A DNA stretch of 29,521 nt from Eggerthella sp. CAG:298 (lineage in GTDB: Bacteria > Actinomycetota > Coriobacteriia > Coriobacteriales > Eggerthellaceae): positions 12,175-41,695 of the forward strand of contig FR895123.1 in the NCBI GenBank assembly GCA_000435675.1, read 5' to 3'. Numbering within the stretch: the first letter of the stretch is position 1; each line of letters starts with the position of its first letter. This document shows positions 7,208 to 13,253 of the stretch, piece after piece. The notes under the pieces were generated by a model. That model saw nothing but the letters and a program-made list of their open reading frames with translations. It did not search any database and was not told the origin of the DNA. A program made the translations under genes and the position numbers.

Positions 7208-8221
7208 TTACTTCTTGTAAAGTTCGACTTTGTTCTTCATATCCTGCTTGAGGTCTTTGCCTGCTTCGTGCTTGAGCACCACATTGACTTGCTTGCCGGT
7301 CTTTTCTTCGATAATGGCAACGAAGGCATCGAGATGCTTCGACTTGAGCTTGTCGTCGTCTTCGGTCTTTACGCACAGATCGATAGAAGAGCCTTCGATC
7401 TCTTTTGCATCAGCAGCAGAACCGTAGAGCCAAACCTTTTCGATCGATGCGATATCTTTTGCAGCCTTGGAAACAGCTTTTTCAAGCTTCTTAAGAGAAA
7501 GAACTTCGCCACCTTCGGTCGCGTCAGACGTGGTGAAATCGCTTTCGTCCTCGATGGGATCGATCGTATCGATCTCTTCGGCGGGTTCTTCTTCGGAAAC
7601 TGCATCAGAGGTAGTGAACTCGCTTACTTCATCGAGCTCATCAACAGGTTTGATCTCAGTGAAACTTTCTTCTTCGCCGATCGCATACAGCGAATAGGCA
7701 GCCGTAGAAGATTCTTCGCTCGAGATGGCATCGGAGGTGGAATAATCCTCTTCAGCAAGCGCTTCGGCTTCCTCCGCGAGATCGGGCTCAGGTTCGCTCT
7801 TGAGAGAAACAGCAACCCCTTCGTCTTCATCTTCTTCGACTTCTGGGGTCTCTTCCGGCTCTTCAACTTCGTCGGAAGTGGTGAATTCGCTCACGACGGC
7901 TTCTTCTTGAGCAGGTTCCTCAGGAATCTCTACTGCAGGAACGGTGTAGGGATGAGGGGCAGTCGCAGCACCAGGCTGAGTTTGCAGGAGCGCTTTGATG
8001 ACCGTGAGATCATCCTGGATGCTCTGGAGTAGCACTTCGTCTTTGCTTGGCTCGTTCGCCTGAGCATCGGAAATTTCGAGACCGGTCTGCAGATAGTAGA
8101 CGAAAGCCTCAGTACGTGAAATGTGTTCCTTTTCGGCGTGAGCATCAATGCTTTCCAGAATGGAGGTGGGAAGCCTGAGTGAAACATGAGTTTTGGCAGA
8201 GCTTGTAGTGTTGGTTGCCAT
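7208..8221 (-). CDS. RHH DNA-binding domain fused through an acidic FTTSDA-repeat linker to a degenerate nucleotidyltransferase domain
   Basis: A 337-aa protein of unusual architecture. Residues 12-50 resemble an Arc/CopG ribbon-helix-helix domain (strand T-H-V-S-L-R-L-P, then two helices). Residues about 60-82 may be a short coiled coil. Residues about 95-240 are a very acidic, presumably disordered linker carrying four copies of [DE][FY][ST]TSD[AE] at 112-118, 159-165, 201-207 and 228-234. Residues about 245-337 resemble a MNT-like nucleotidyltransferase: V-W-L-Y-G-S (GS at 267-268) then S-S-I-D-L-C-V. In active enzymes the pattern is GS-x10-DxD; here the first Asp is Ser (SID, 279-281), so catalysis is probably lost. 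The start at 8221 follows AAGGGAG; an upstream in-frame ATG at 8314 lacks a site. No partner toxin gene is adjacent. Function unknown. Confidence 0.88.
   Translation of the reverse strand: MATNTTSSAKTHVSLRLPTSILESIDAHAEKEHISRTEAFVYYLQTGLEISDAQANEPSKDEVLLQSIQDDLTVIKALLQTQPGAATAPHPYTVPAVEIPEEPAQEEAVVSEFTTSDEVEEPEETPEVEEDEDEGVAVSLKSEPEPDLAEEAEALAEEDYSTSDAISSEESSTAAYSLYAIGEEESFTEIKPVDELDEVSEFTTSDAVSEEEPAEEIDTIDPIEDESDFTTSDATEGGEVLSLKKLEKAVSKAAKDIASIEKVWLYGSAADAKEIEGSSIDLCVKTEDDDKLKSKHLDAFVAIIEEKTGKQVNVVLKHEAGKDLKQDMKNKVELYKK
7520..7888 (-). repeat. Four dispersed copies of the FTTSDA peptide motif in the acidic linker
   Basis: Motif codons are at 7868-7888 (EFTTSDE), 7727-7747 (DYSTSDA), 7601-7621 (EFTTSDA) and 7520-7540 (DFTTSDA), spaced 27-47 residues apart. 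Each is preceded by acidic residues and most are followed by a short run of Glu. The codons differ between copies (for example TCC, TCT for Ser; GAC, GAT for Asp), so this is a protein-level repeat rather than a recent DNA duplication. Confidence 0.85.
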
Positions 8222-8269
8222 GATCTCCCTTAACCATCTCGAAGAAGTTCCTAATGTAAGTATTGTCTC

Positions 8270-8275
8270 ATTATA
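8270..8275 (-). promoter_or_regulatory. -10 box for the RHH-nucleotidyltransferase gene
   Basis: On the - strand the bases read TATAAT, 48 bases upstream of the start codon. No good -35 is visible at 16-18 bp, so only the -10 is called. Confidence 0.45.
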
Positions 8276-8570
8276 AAGCCCATATGTGCATTCCCACGCG
8301 AAAACTAGGGGCATTGCAGCGGAAATTCTGCTGTGAGGACAGGAGCGCGGAAGATAGGCATCTCTGATGTGCGCTTCGCTGCAAAAGGCAATGGGTAATG
8401 AATCGGCGCAAGCGTAAAAAGCATCAGAAAAATGTGAGTTCGGAGTTCAAAAAAGTTTCAGAAAAACGTGAGCTTTGCTGAGTAAGATGGACAGGTACCG
8501 AAAACTTGCTCAAAACGACAGGTAATGGTTGTTAGTTTGTGCGGAATCGGAGGGTAAGCGGACGGTCTGT
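8276..8570. other. Intergenic region between divergent genes, with a 15-bp direct repeat
   Basis: I see no gene here. The region between the - strand RHH gene and rpsF holds an imperfect direct repeat, TCAGAAAAATGTGAG (8424-8438) and TCAGAAAAACGTGAG (8458-8472), 34 bp apart, about 100 bp upstream of the rpsF promoter. No DnaA-box pattern was noticed. Confidence 0.5.
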
Positions 8571-8599
8571 TTGCGAGTGGAAACGCTATTTGCTACGAT
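8571..8599 (+). promoter_or_regulatory. Promoter of the rpsF-ssb-rpsR-rplI operon
   Basis: TTGCGA (8571-8576), 17-bp spacer, TACGAT (8594-8599), with TGC directly before the -10 as an extended -10 element. The predicted start is near 8606, giving a leader of about 60 nt. Confidence 0.7.
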
Positions 8600-8614
8600 T
8601 GTTCAGCTAATCCT

Positions 8615-8650
8615 GTTTCGGGCTTGCCTTCATGACCCGAAACCGTAAGT
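8615..8650 (+). promoter_or_regulatory. Structured rpsF leader, possible S6:S18 autoregulatory site
   Basis: GTTTCGGG (8615-8622) pairs perfectly with CCCGAAAC (8636-8643) around a 13-nt loop, and CCG follows at 8643-8645 shortly before the ribosome binding site. Many bacteria carry an RNA in the rpsF leader that binds the S6:S18 complex, with conserved CCG elements. The position fits; I cannot verify the fold, so the assignment is tentative. Confidence 0.4.
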
Positions 8651-8667
8651 CCAGAGGAGGTGACCAT

Positions 8668-8961
8668 ATGAAGGCTTATGAATTGTTGTTTTTTGTAGCT
8701 CCGTCAATCGACGAAGAAACCCGTTTAGCTGTTATGAAGCGTATCGATACTGCTATTACTGCAGATAACGGTACGGTCGACAACGTCGACAACTGGGGTA
8801 AGCGTAAACTCGCTTATGAGGTAAACGGCTTGACCGACGGTGATTACACCCTCATCGATTTCCACGCAAATCCTGAAAGCATCGCAGAGTTGGATCGCGT
8901 TTTGCGCATTACCGACGCTGTTGAACGCTTCATGATCGTTAAGCGTACCGATCGCGATTAA
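8668..8961 (+). CDS. rpsF: 30S ribosomal protein S6
   Basis: S6 binds the central domain of 16S rRNA with S18 in the platform of the small subunit. The 97-aa protein has the usual Y-E-L-L-F-x-V-x-P start, the central W-G-K-R-K-L-A-Y-E-V (about residues 48-57) and the R-x-L-R-I-T-D-x-V-x-R-F-M C-terminal strand. Length is normal. ATG 8668 has an excellent AGAGGAGGTGA Shine-Dalgarno sequence; the frame is open 12 codons further up without one. First gene of the conserved rpsF-ssb-rpsR-rplI cluster. Confidence 0.98.
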   Translation: MKAYELLFFVAPSIDEETRLAVMKRIDTAITADNGTVDNVDNWGKRKLAYEVNGLTDGDYTLIDFHANPESIAELDRVLRITDAVERFMIVKRTDRD

Positions 8962-8978
8962 TGCGAGCGGCATAGGTA

Positions 8979-9074
8979 GTTTTGGTTGTACGCCAAAACC
9001 AACTGAAGAACAGAAGGGCGGATCGAACCTAGCCCTTCACGAGAAGGAAATCAGAGGCAAATGGGATATTTGCC
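8979..9074 (+). other. Three tandem hairpins between rpsF and ssb
   Basis: Within 96 bases there are three perfect 7-bp stems: GTTTTGG/CCAAAAC (8979-8985 with 8993-8999), GAAGGGC/GCCCTTC (9013-9019 with 9032-9038) and GGCAAAT/ATTTGCC (9056-9062 with 9068-9074). None has a following T-run, so they are unlikely to be full terminators. Processing, attenuation or mRNA stabilisation are possible. Confidence 0.55.
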
Positions 9075-9092
9075 CGTAGAAAGAGGTATCAC

Positions 9093-9554
9093 ATGAGCAT
9101 CAATAGAGTGATCATCACCGGTAATCTTACGCGCGATCCAGAATTGCGCTCAACCGCAAGCGGCATGCCGGTCCTCGGTTTTGGCGTTGCAGTCAACGAC
9201 CGCCGTCGCAATCAGCAAACAGGTGAATGGGAAGACTATCCCAACTTTATTGATTGCACCATGTTCGGAGCCCGCGCAGAAAGCGTTTCCCGCTTCCTTT
9301 CTAAGGGAAGCAAGGTTGCCATCGAAGGCAAACTTCGCTGGAGCCAGTGGGAGCGTGATGGCCAGAAACGCTCGAAGATCGAGGTCATCGTCGATGAGAT
9401 CGAATTCCTTTCGCGCAACGATGGCTCACGTGGTGGCGCACCGATGCAACAGAGTGCGCCTCAACCGCAGGCTATGCCCGTGCAGCAGGCACCTGCTCCG
9501 GTAGCAACGCCGGTGGTAGACGCTTCTGTCTACGATGAAGATATCCCGTTCTAA
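9093..9554 (+). CDS. ssb: Single-stranded DNA-binding protein
   Basis: SSB coats single-stranded DNA in replication and repair and recruits partners by its C-terminal tip. The 153-aa protein has an OB-fold (about residues 1-110, starting S-I-N-R-V-I-I-T-G-N-L-T-R-D-P-E-L), a Gln/Pro/Ala-rich linker (about 115-143) and the acidic tip Y-D-E-D-I-P-F (147-153), which matches the universal DDDIPF tail. ATG 9093 follows AGAGG. Its place between S6 and S18 is conserved in many bacteria. Confidence 0.98.
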   Translation: MSINRVIITGNLTRDPELRSTASGMPVLGFGVAVNDRRRNQQTGEWEDYPNFIDCTMFGARAESVSRFLSKGSKVAIEGKLRWSQWERDGQKRSKIEVIVDEIEFLSRNDGSRGGAPMQQSAPQPQAMPVQQAPAPVATPVVDASVYDEDIPF

Positions 9555-9576
9555 TCACGAACGAAAGAGGTTAAGA

Positions 9577-9837
9577 ATGCCTGAATACAATAAGCAGCCT
9601 CGTCGTAAGTTCTGCCAGTTCTGCAAGGATAAGGCAGAATACATCGACTACAAAGACACTCAGATGCTGCGCAAATATGTAACCGACCGTGGGAAGATCA
9701 AGCCCCGCCGTGTGACCGGTGCTTGCACCCAGCATCAGCGCGATATCGCGAACGCTGTTAAGCGCGCCCGTGAGATGGCTCTCATGCCATACGCTGTGCC
9801 TGCGATCAGCGGCCGCAACAATCGTCGCGATCGATAA
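9577..9837 (+). CDS. rpsR: 30S ribosomal protein S18, zinc-binding type
   Basis: S18 forms a heterodimer with S6 on 16S rRNA. The 86-aa protein carries C-x2-C (Cys 13 and 16) and C-x2-H (Cys 50, His 53), so it appears to be the cysteine-containing C+ form that can bind zinc. The core Y-K-D-x-x-x-L-R-K-Y-V-x-x-R-G-K-I-x-P-R-R-x-T-G is standard. ATG 9577 follows AAAGAGG; the frame is open upstream into ssb but without support. Confidence 0.97.
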   Translation: MPEYNKQPRRKFCQFCKDKAEYIDYKDTQMLRKYVTDRGKIKPRRVTGACTQHQRDIANAVKRAREMALMPYAVPAISGRNNRRDR

Positions 9838-9849
9838 GAGGAGGTTTTC

Positions 9850-10425
9850 ATGAAAGTCATCCTTTTATCTGAACTCAAGGGCAAGGGCGGCGAAGGCGAT
9901 ATCGTCGAAGTTGCCGACGGGTATGCCAACAACTACCTGTTCCCGCAGAAGATCGCTGTTGCTGCTACGAAGGGTAACCTCAAGCAGCTTGAGCAGCGCA
10001 AGCACAACATTGCTACGCGTGAAGCAGCGCGCATCGAAGAAGCCCAGGCGCTCAAAGCCGCTCTCGACGATCTTTCCGTTAAGGTCGAGGCACGCGTGGG
10101 TGAAGAAGGCGTGCTCTTCGGCTCCATCACTGCAGCTATGATAGCTGATGCGCTCAAAGAGGCAGAGGACATCGAGATCGATCGCAAGCGTATCGACCTC
10201 AAGAACCCGATCAAGACCGCTGGCAAGCACGAGGTCGTCGTTTCGATCTATCGCGACATCAAGTCGAACCTCACGGTTGTGGTCGGCAACGAAGAGACCT
10301 TCACGGCATCCGAAAGCGCTGCTGAAGCACAGGAAACTGCTGAAGAGGATTTCTCCACTTCAGACGCAGTTGCTGAAGAGCCCACAGCAGACGCTGTCGT
10401 AGTGGCTGAGGTTGAAGCAGAATAG
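9850..10425 (+). CDS. rplI: 50S ribosomal protein L9 with acidic C-terminal extension
   Basis: L9 binds 23S rRNA at the base of the L1 stalk and helps keep frame. Residues 1-50 are the N-domain (M-K-V-I-L-L-x-x-L-K-G-K-G-x-x-G-D-I-V-E-V-x-D-G-Y-A-x-N-Y-L-F-P), followed by the long helix and a C-domain ending near residue 150. The protein is 191 aa, about 40 longer than usual; the extra tail is acidic and includes E-E-D-F-S-T-S-D-A-V-A-E-E, with DFSTSDA at 167-173 (bases 10348-10368). The same motif is in the two convergent genes at 6573-8221. AAGAGGAGG precedes ATG 9850. Last gene of the operon. Confidence 0.97.
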   Translation: MKVILLSELKGKGGEGDIVEVADGYANNYLFPQKIAVAATKGNLKQLEQRKHNIATREAARIEEAQALKAALDDLSVKVEARVGEEGVLFGSITAAMIADALKEAEDIEIDRKRIDLKNPIKTAGKHEVVVSIYRDIKSNLTVVVGNEETFTASESAAEAQETAEEDFSTSDAVAEEPTADAVVVAEVEAE

Positions 10426-10475
10426 TGCTGTTTTTCGCGCCGCTTAGCTATTAGCCGGTAGGTGTGATAAATTAG

Positions 10476-10517
10476 ACTTCCCGATACCGCATCCACGGTG
10501 TCGGGAAGTTTTGTTGT
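10476..10517 (+). terminator. Strong terminator after rplI
   Basis: A 14-bp stem (10476-10489 with 10496-10509, one T-G pair) encloses loop CATCCA and is followed by TTTTGTTGTT. It closes the ribosomal-protein operon and separates it from dnaB. Confidence 0.93.
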
Positions 10518-10543
10518 TAGTACCTCTTTTCAGGCGCGATACT
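10514..10543 (+). promoter_or_regulatory. Candidate promoter of dnaB
   Basis: TTGTTA (10514-10519), 18-bp spacer, GATACT (10538-10543). It lies just after the rplI terminator, where a new promoter is expected. The match is moderate. Confidence 0.35.
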
Positions 10544-10566
10544 TTAAGAACAGGACAAGGGAGCGA

Positions 10567-11955
10567 ATGCCAGCACCTACGACAAACGATCAACTCGCAC
10601 TTCAGGCTTCAGGTTCGAAGGGCAAAGCACTGCCACAGAACATTGAGGCGGAGAAGACCGTTCTATCTGCGTGTTTGCTTTCTACGGGAGTATTCGAAGA
10701 AGTCTCTCTCAAATTGCGCCCCGAAGATTTCTATCGTCCTGCTCATCGCATCATCTTCGAGACGATGCGCGATATGAATGCACGTTCGATTCCGATCGAT
10801 GTCATTTCCGTGGCGGACAGCCTCAAGGCAGCTTCCCAGCTCGAAGCGGTAGGCGGGCAGCCGTATCTGCTCGACCTTTCAAACAATACGTTTTCCCTCA
10901 CGAGCTGGCAGCACCATGCCGATATCGTGGGCCGTGACGCGATGCGCCGGCAGTTGCTCTTGGCATCAGCCAATATCTCTTCGCTCGCTTATGATTCTCC
11001 TGCCGATCCTAAAGAACTCATCTCGCAGGCTGAAGCCACTCTTTTTGGCGTGACCGAAAAAGCGGTCAACTCTTCGTTCAAAGACATCAAGACGCTTATC
11101 ATCGAGGCGAACGATCAGATCGCTGAGATGGCGAATCGTGGCGAGGTCTTGCAAGGGGTACCCACCGGCTTCAAGGATGTCGATCAGCTGTTCAATGGGC
11201 TTCGTGGTGGGCAGTTGATCATCTTGGCTGCGCGTCCTGGCGTGGGTAAATCGTCGTTCGCGATGAATCTTGCGGTCAACGCGGCAAAACAGAAGTCGAC
11301 AGTTGCGTTCTTCAGCTTAGAGATGTCGTCGGTCGAAATCACGAAGCGCCTGCTTTCAGCTGAATCAGGTATCAACCTGTCAGTCTTGAACAGCGGACGG
11401 ATCGACAACAATGCATGGGCGCCGCTCTTCGATGCGTCTGAACGCTTGAGCAACATCGACCTCTATGTGGATGATTCGCCAGGGCTTTCGCTGGTCGAGC
11501 TGCGCACAAAGGCACGTCGCATGATGCGAAACGTTGAGAACGGCCTCATCGTGGTCGACTATTTGCAGCTCATGACACCCGTCATCCCTCATCCGAACAA
11601 CCGCACCATGGAAGTTGCTGAGATATCGCGTGGCCTTAAGATGCTCGCTAAAGAACTCGATGTGCCCATCATGGCGCTCGCACAGCTTTCGCGTGCGGTC
11701 GAATCTCGTACTGACAAGCGCCCAATGCTTTCTGACCTGCGCGAATCAGGCTCGATCGAACAGGATGCCGACATCGTCATGTTCATCGATCGATCTACCA
11801 GCGAAGCTGAGGCAGAGTCTGACAAGCGTCCTGATTGGGGCGTGGCAGAATTGATCGTCGCAAAGCATCGCAGTGGTCCTACGCGTGACTTGAAGCTCAC
11901 TTGGCTTGCCGAGCGCACCAAGTTCACCGACTACTTCGACGATTCAAGTTACTAA
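10567..11955 (+). CDS. dnaB: Replicative DNA helicase DnaB
   Basis: DnaB is the hexameric helicase that unwinds the fork. The 462-aa protein has the N-terminal domain (about residues 20-130, beginning L-P-Q-N-I-E-A-E) and a RecA-like C-terminal domain with Walker A in A-R-P-G-V-G-K-S (222-229), F-S-L-E-M-S soon after, and the D-Y-L-Q-L-M Walker B strand. L-S-D-L-R-E-S-G-S-I-E-Q-D-A-D is the usual late motif. No intein is present. ATG 10567 is preceded by AAGGGAG at rather short spacing; the upstream in-frame starts lie in the rplI terminator, so they are unlikely. Confidence 0.97.
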   Translation: MPAPTTNDQLALQASGSKGKALPQNIEAEKTVLSACLLSTGVFEEVSLKLRPEDFYRPAHRIIFETMRDMNARSIPIDVISVADSLKAASQLEAVGGQPYLLDLSNNTFSLTSWQHHADIVGRDAMRRQLLLASANISSLAYDSPADPKELISQAEATLFGVTEKAVNSSFKDIKTLIIEANDQIAEMANRGEVLQGVPTGFKDVDQLFNGLRGGQLIILAARPGVGKSSFAMNLAVNAAKQKSTVAFFSLEMSSVEITKRLLSAESGINLSVLNSGRIDNNAWAPLFDASERLSNIDLYVDDSPGLSLVELRTKARRMMRNVENGLIVVDYLQLMTPVIPHPNNRTMEVAEISRGLKMLAKELDVPIMALAQLSRAVESRTDKRPMLSDLRESGSIEQDADIVMFIDRSTSEAEAESDKRPDWGVAELIVAKHRSGPTRDLKLTWLAERTKFTDYFDDSSY

Positions 11956-11984
11956 CGCTTGCGCACAAACGCATCACTATCCGC

Positions 11985-11990
11985 TACACT
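11985..11990 (+). promoter_or_regulatory. -10 box placing transcription start at the YhaO-like ATG
   Basis: TACACT ends 6 bases before ATG 11997. A TTGCGC at 11959-11964 is a possible -35 with a long 20-bp spacer. A start 7 bases after the -10 would coincide with the ATG, and no Shine-Dalgarno sequence precedes it, so the mRNA may be leaderless. Confidence 0.4.
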
Positions 11991-11996
11991 CGAACC

Positions 11997-13253
11997 ATGG
12001 CGCGATCAGTAACCTTCATACACGCAGCAGACCTTCATCTCGGAGCCCCGTTCAGGGGGTTGCGTGCAGTCTCGCCGGTGTGGGCTGATCGTTTGATCAA
12101 ATCCATTCCCGATGCGTATCGTAAGCTCATCGATGAAACGATCCGTGAGCAGGTCGATTTCTTGATCATTGCAGGCGATGCGTTCGATGCCTCGCACCCC
12201 TCCTATGCCGATTTCTGCCTCTTCCGTGACGGACTCGAACGCCTTAACGATGCGAACATTCCGGTCTATTTCTGCACAGGTAACCACGATCCTTATGCGC
12301 GCTGGGCGGGCGAGTATGGTGATCTTCCCGAAAACGTTCATCTCTTCGATCCTCATGAGGCGAACTACTTTGTCTACGAAAAAGAGGGCGAATCGCTCGC
12401 TGTGTTAGGTGGGCGAAGCTACTACACGCAGGCATGGCCGCAAGACGAGAACATCGCGGAAGGCATCTCGCACGCAAAGGCGAAAGAGATCGCTGCCGAT
12501 GCAACATTCCAGGTGGGCGTGATTCATTCTGGTCTCGACATCGATCCGACACGCAGTCCGGTGAAGCCAAAAGATCTTCTCGCGCGCAAAATGGATTACT
12601 GGGCGCTCGGGCATATTCATCATCCGCAGCTTATCCCCGAGGATGATCCAGCCATTGCCTTTTCGGGCTGCATTCAAGGGCGCGATATTCACGAAACTGG
12701 CCCGCATGGCGTGCTCAAGGTGACGCTGCGCGAAAACCTTCCCACCGAAGTTGCGTTCCTTTCCACGGCGCAAATTGTGTGGGAACGCATCGAAGTGGAC
12801 GTTTCTGCCTGCGCGACGATCGCTGATATCCAAGAAGCGGTCACCACACAGCAGTTCGAGCGCAACGCGCGATCGCAATGTCAGAACATGCTCTGTCGCA
12901 TCACGCTCACGGGTGCAACACCGCTTCATAGTGCGCTCACTCCGCATGTGCTCGCCGACCTCCGTTCGGTCATCAACGATCGCTATCCGTTCTTCTTCAT
13001 CGATGATGTCGTGAACGAAACGCGCGCGAAGATCGACAAGGACGCGATCGAGAAAGAGGGGCTGTTCCCGGCGGTCTATCTTTCGACCATGCGCGCGCAG
13101 AAGAAAGATAGAGTCGACGGTCTGTCCTATCTTGAACAGCAATTCTCAGCGCTTGACCTGCCTGTTCCCAAGCTTCAGCGGCGCTTCGATGAAGCTTGCA
13201 AGGAAGCGGAATCGCTCGTGTTCGATCTGTTGAGCGAGAACAACAATGACTAA
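11997..13253 (+). CDS. Metallophosphoesterase, YhaO/SbcD-like nuclease subunit
   Basis: A calcineurin-like phosphoesterase of the Mre11/SbcD group, 418 aa, probably a DNA end-processing exonuclease. The metal-site motifs are all present: D-L-H (12-14), G-D (60-61), G-N-H-D (95-98), H-S-G (177-179) and G-H-I-H (205-208). The C-terminal half (about 270-418) has no motif I recognise, as in YhaO of Bacillus. It overlaps by 8 bases the next gene, which encodes a YhaN/SbcC-like ATPase, the usual partner. No Shine-Dalgarno sequence precedes ATG 11997; the longer open frame upstream runs back into dnaB. The name sbcD is avoided because the pairing is closer to YhaO/YhaN. Confidence 0.9.
   Translation: MARSVTFIHAADLHLGAPFRGLRAVSPVWADRLIKSIPDAYRKLIDETIREQVDFLIIAGDAFDASHPSYADFCLFRDGLERLNDANIPVYFCTGNHDPYARWAGEYGDLPENVHLFDPHEANYFVYEKEGESLAVLGGRSYYTQAWPQDENIAEGISHAKAKEIAADATFQVGVIHSGLDIDPTRSPVKPKDLLARKMDYWALGHIHHPQLIPEDDPAIAFSGCIQGRDIHETGPHGVLKVTLRENLPTEVAFLSTAQIVWERIEVDVSACATIADIQEAVTTQQFERNARSQCQNMLCRITLTGATPLHSALTPHVLADLRSVINDRYPFFFIDDVVNETRAKIDKDAIEKEGLFPAVYLSTMRAQKKDRVDGLSYLEQQFSALDLPVPKLQRRFDEACKEAESLVFDLLSENNND

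Noticed and set aside
7268..8032. A 254-codon + strand frame antisense to the RHH-nucleotidyltransferase gene
   Set aside because: Phe/Arg/Gly-rich low complexity is what the reverse of an acidic Glu/Ser linker gives. No ribosome binding site is evident. The - strand gene has recognisable domains at both ends.
7208..8221. MntA-type antitoxin of a HepT/MNT toxin-antitoxin pair
   Set aside because: The nucleotidyltransferase domain is fused to an RHH domain and a long linker, and no HepT-like gene is adjacent; the convergent neighbour does not resemble HepT.
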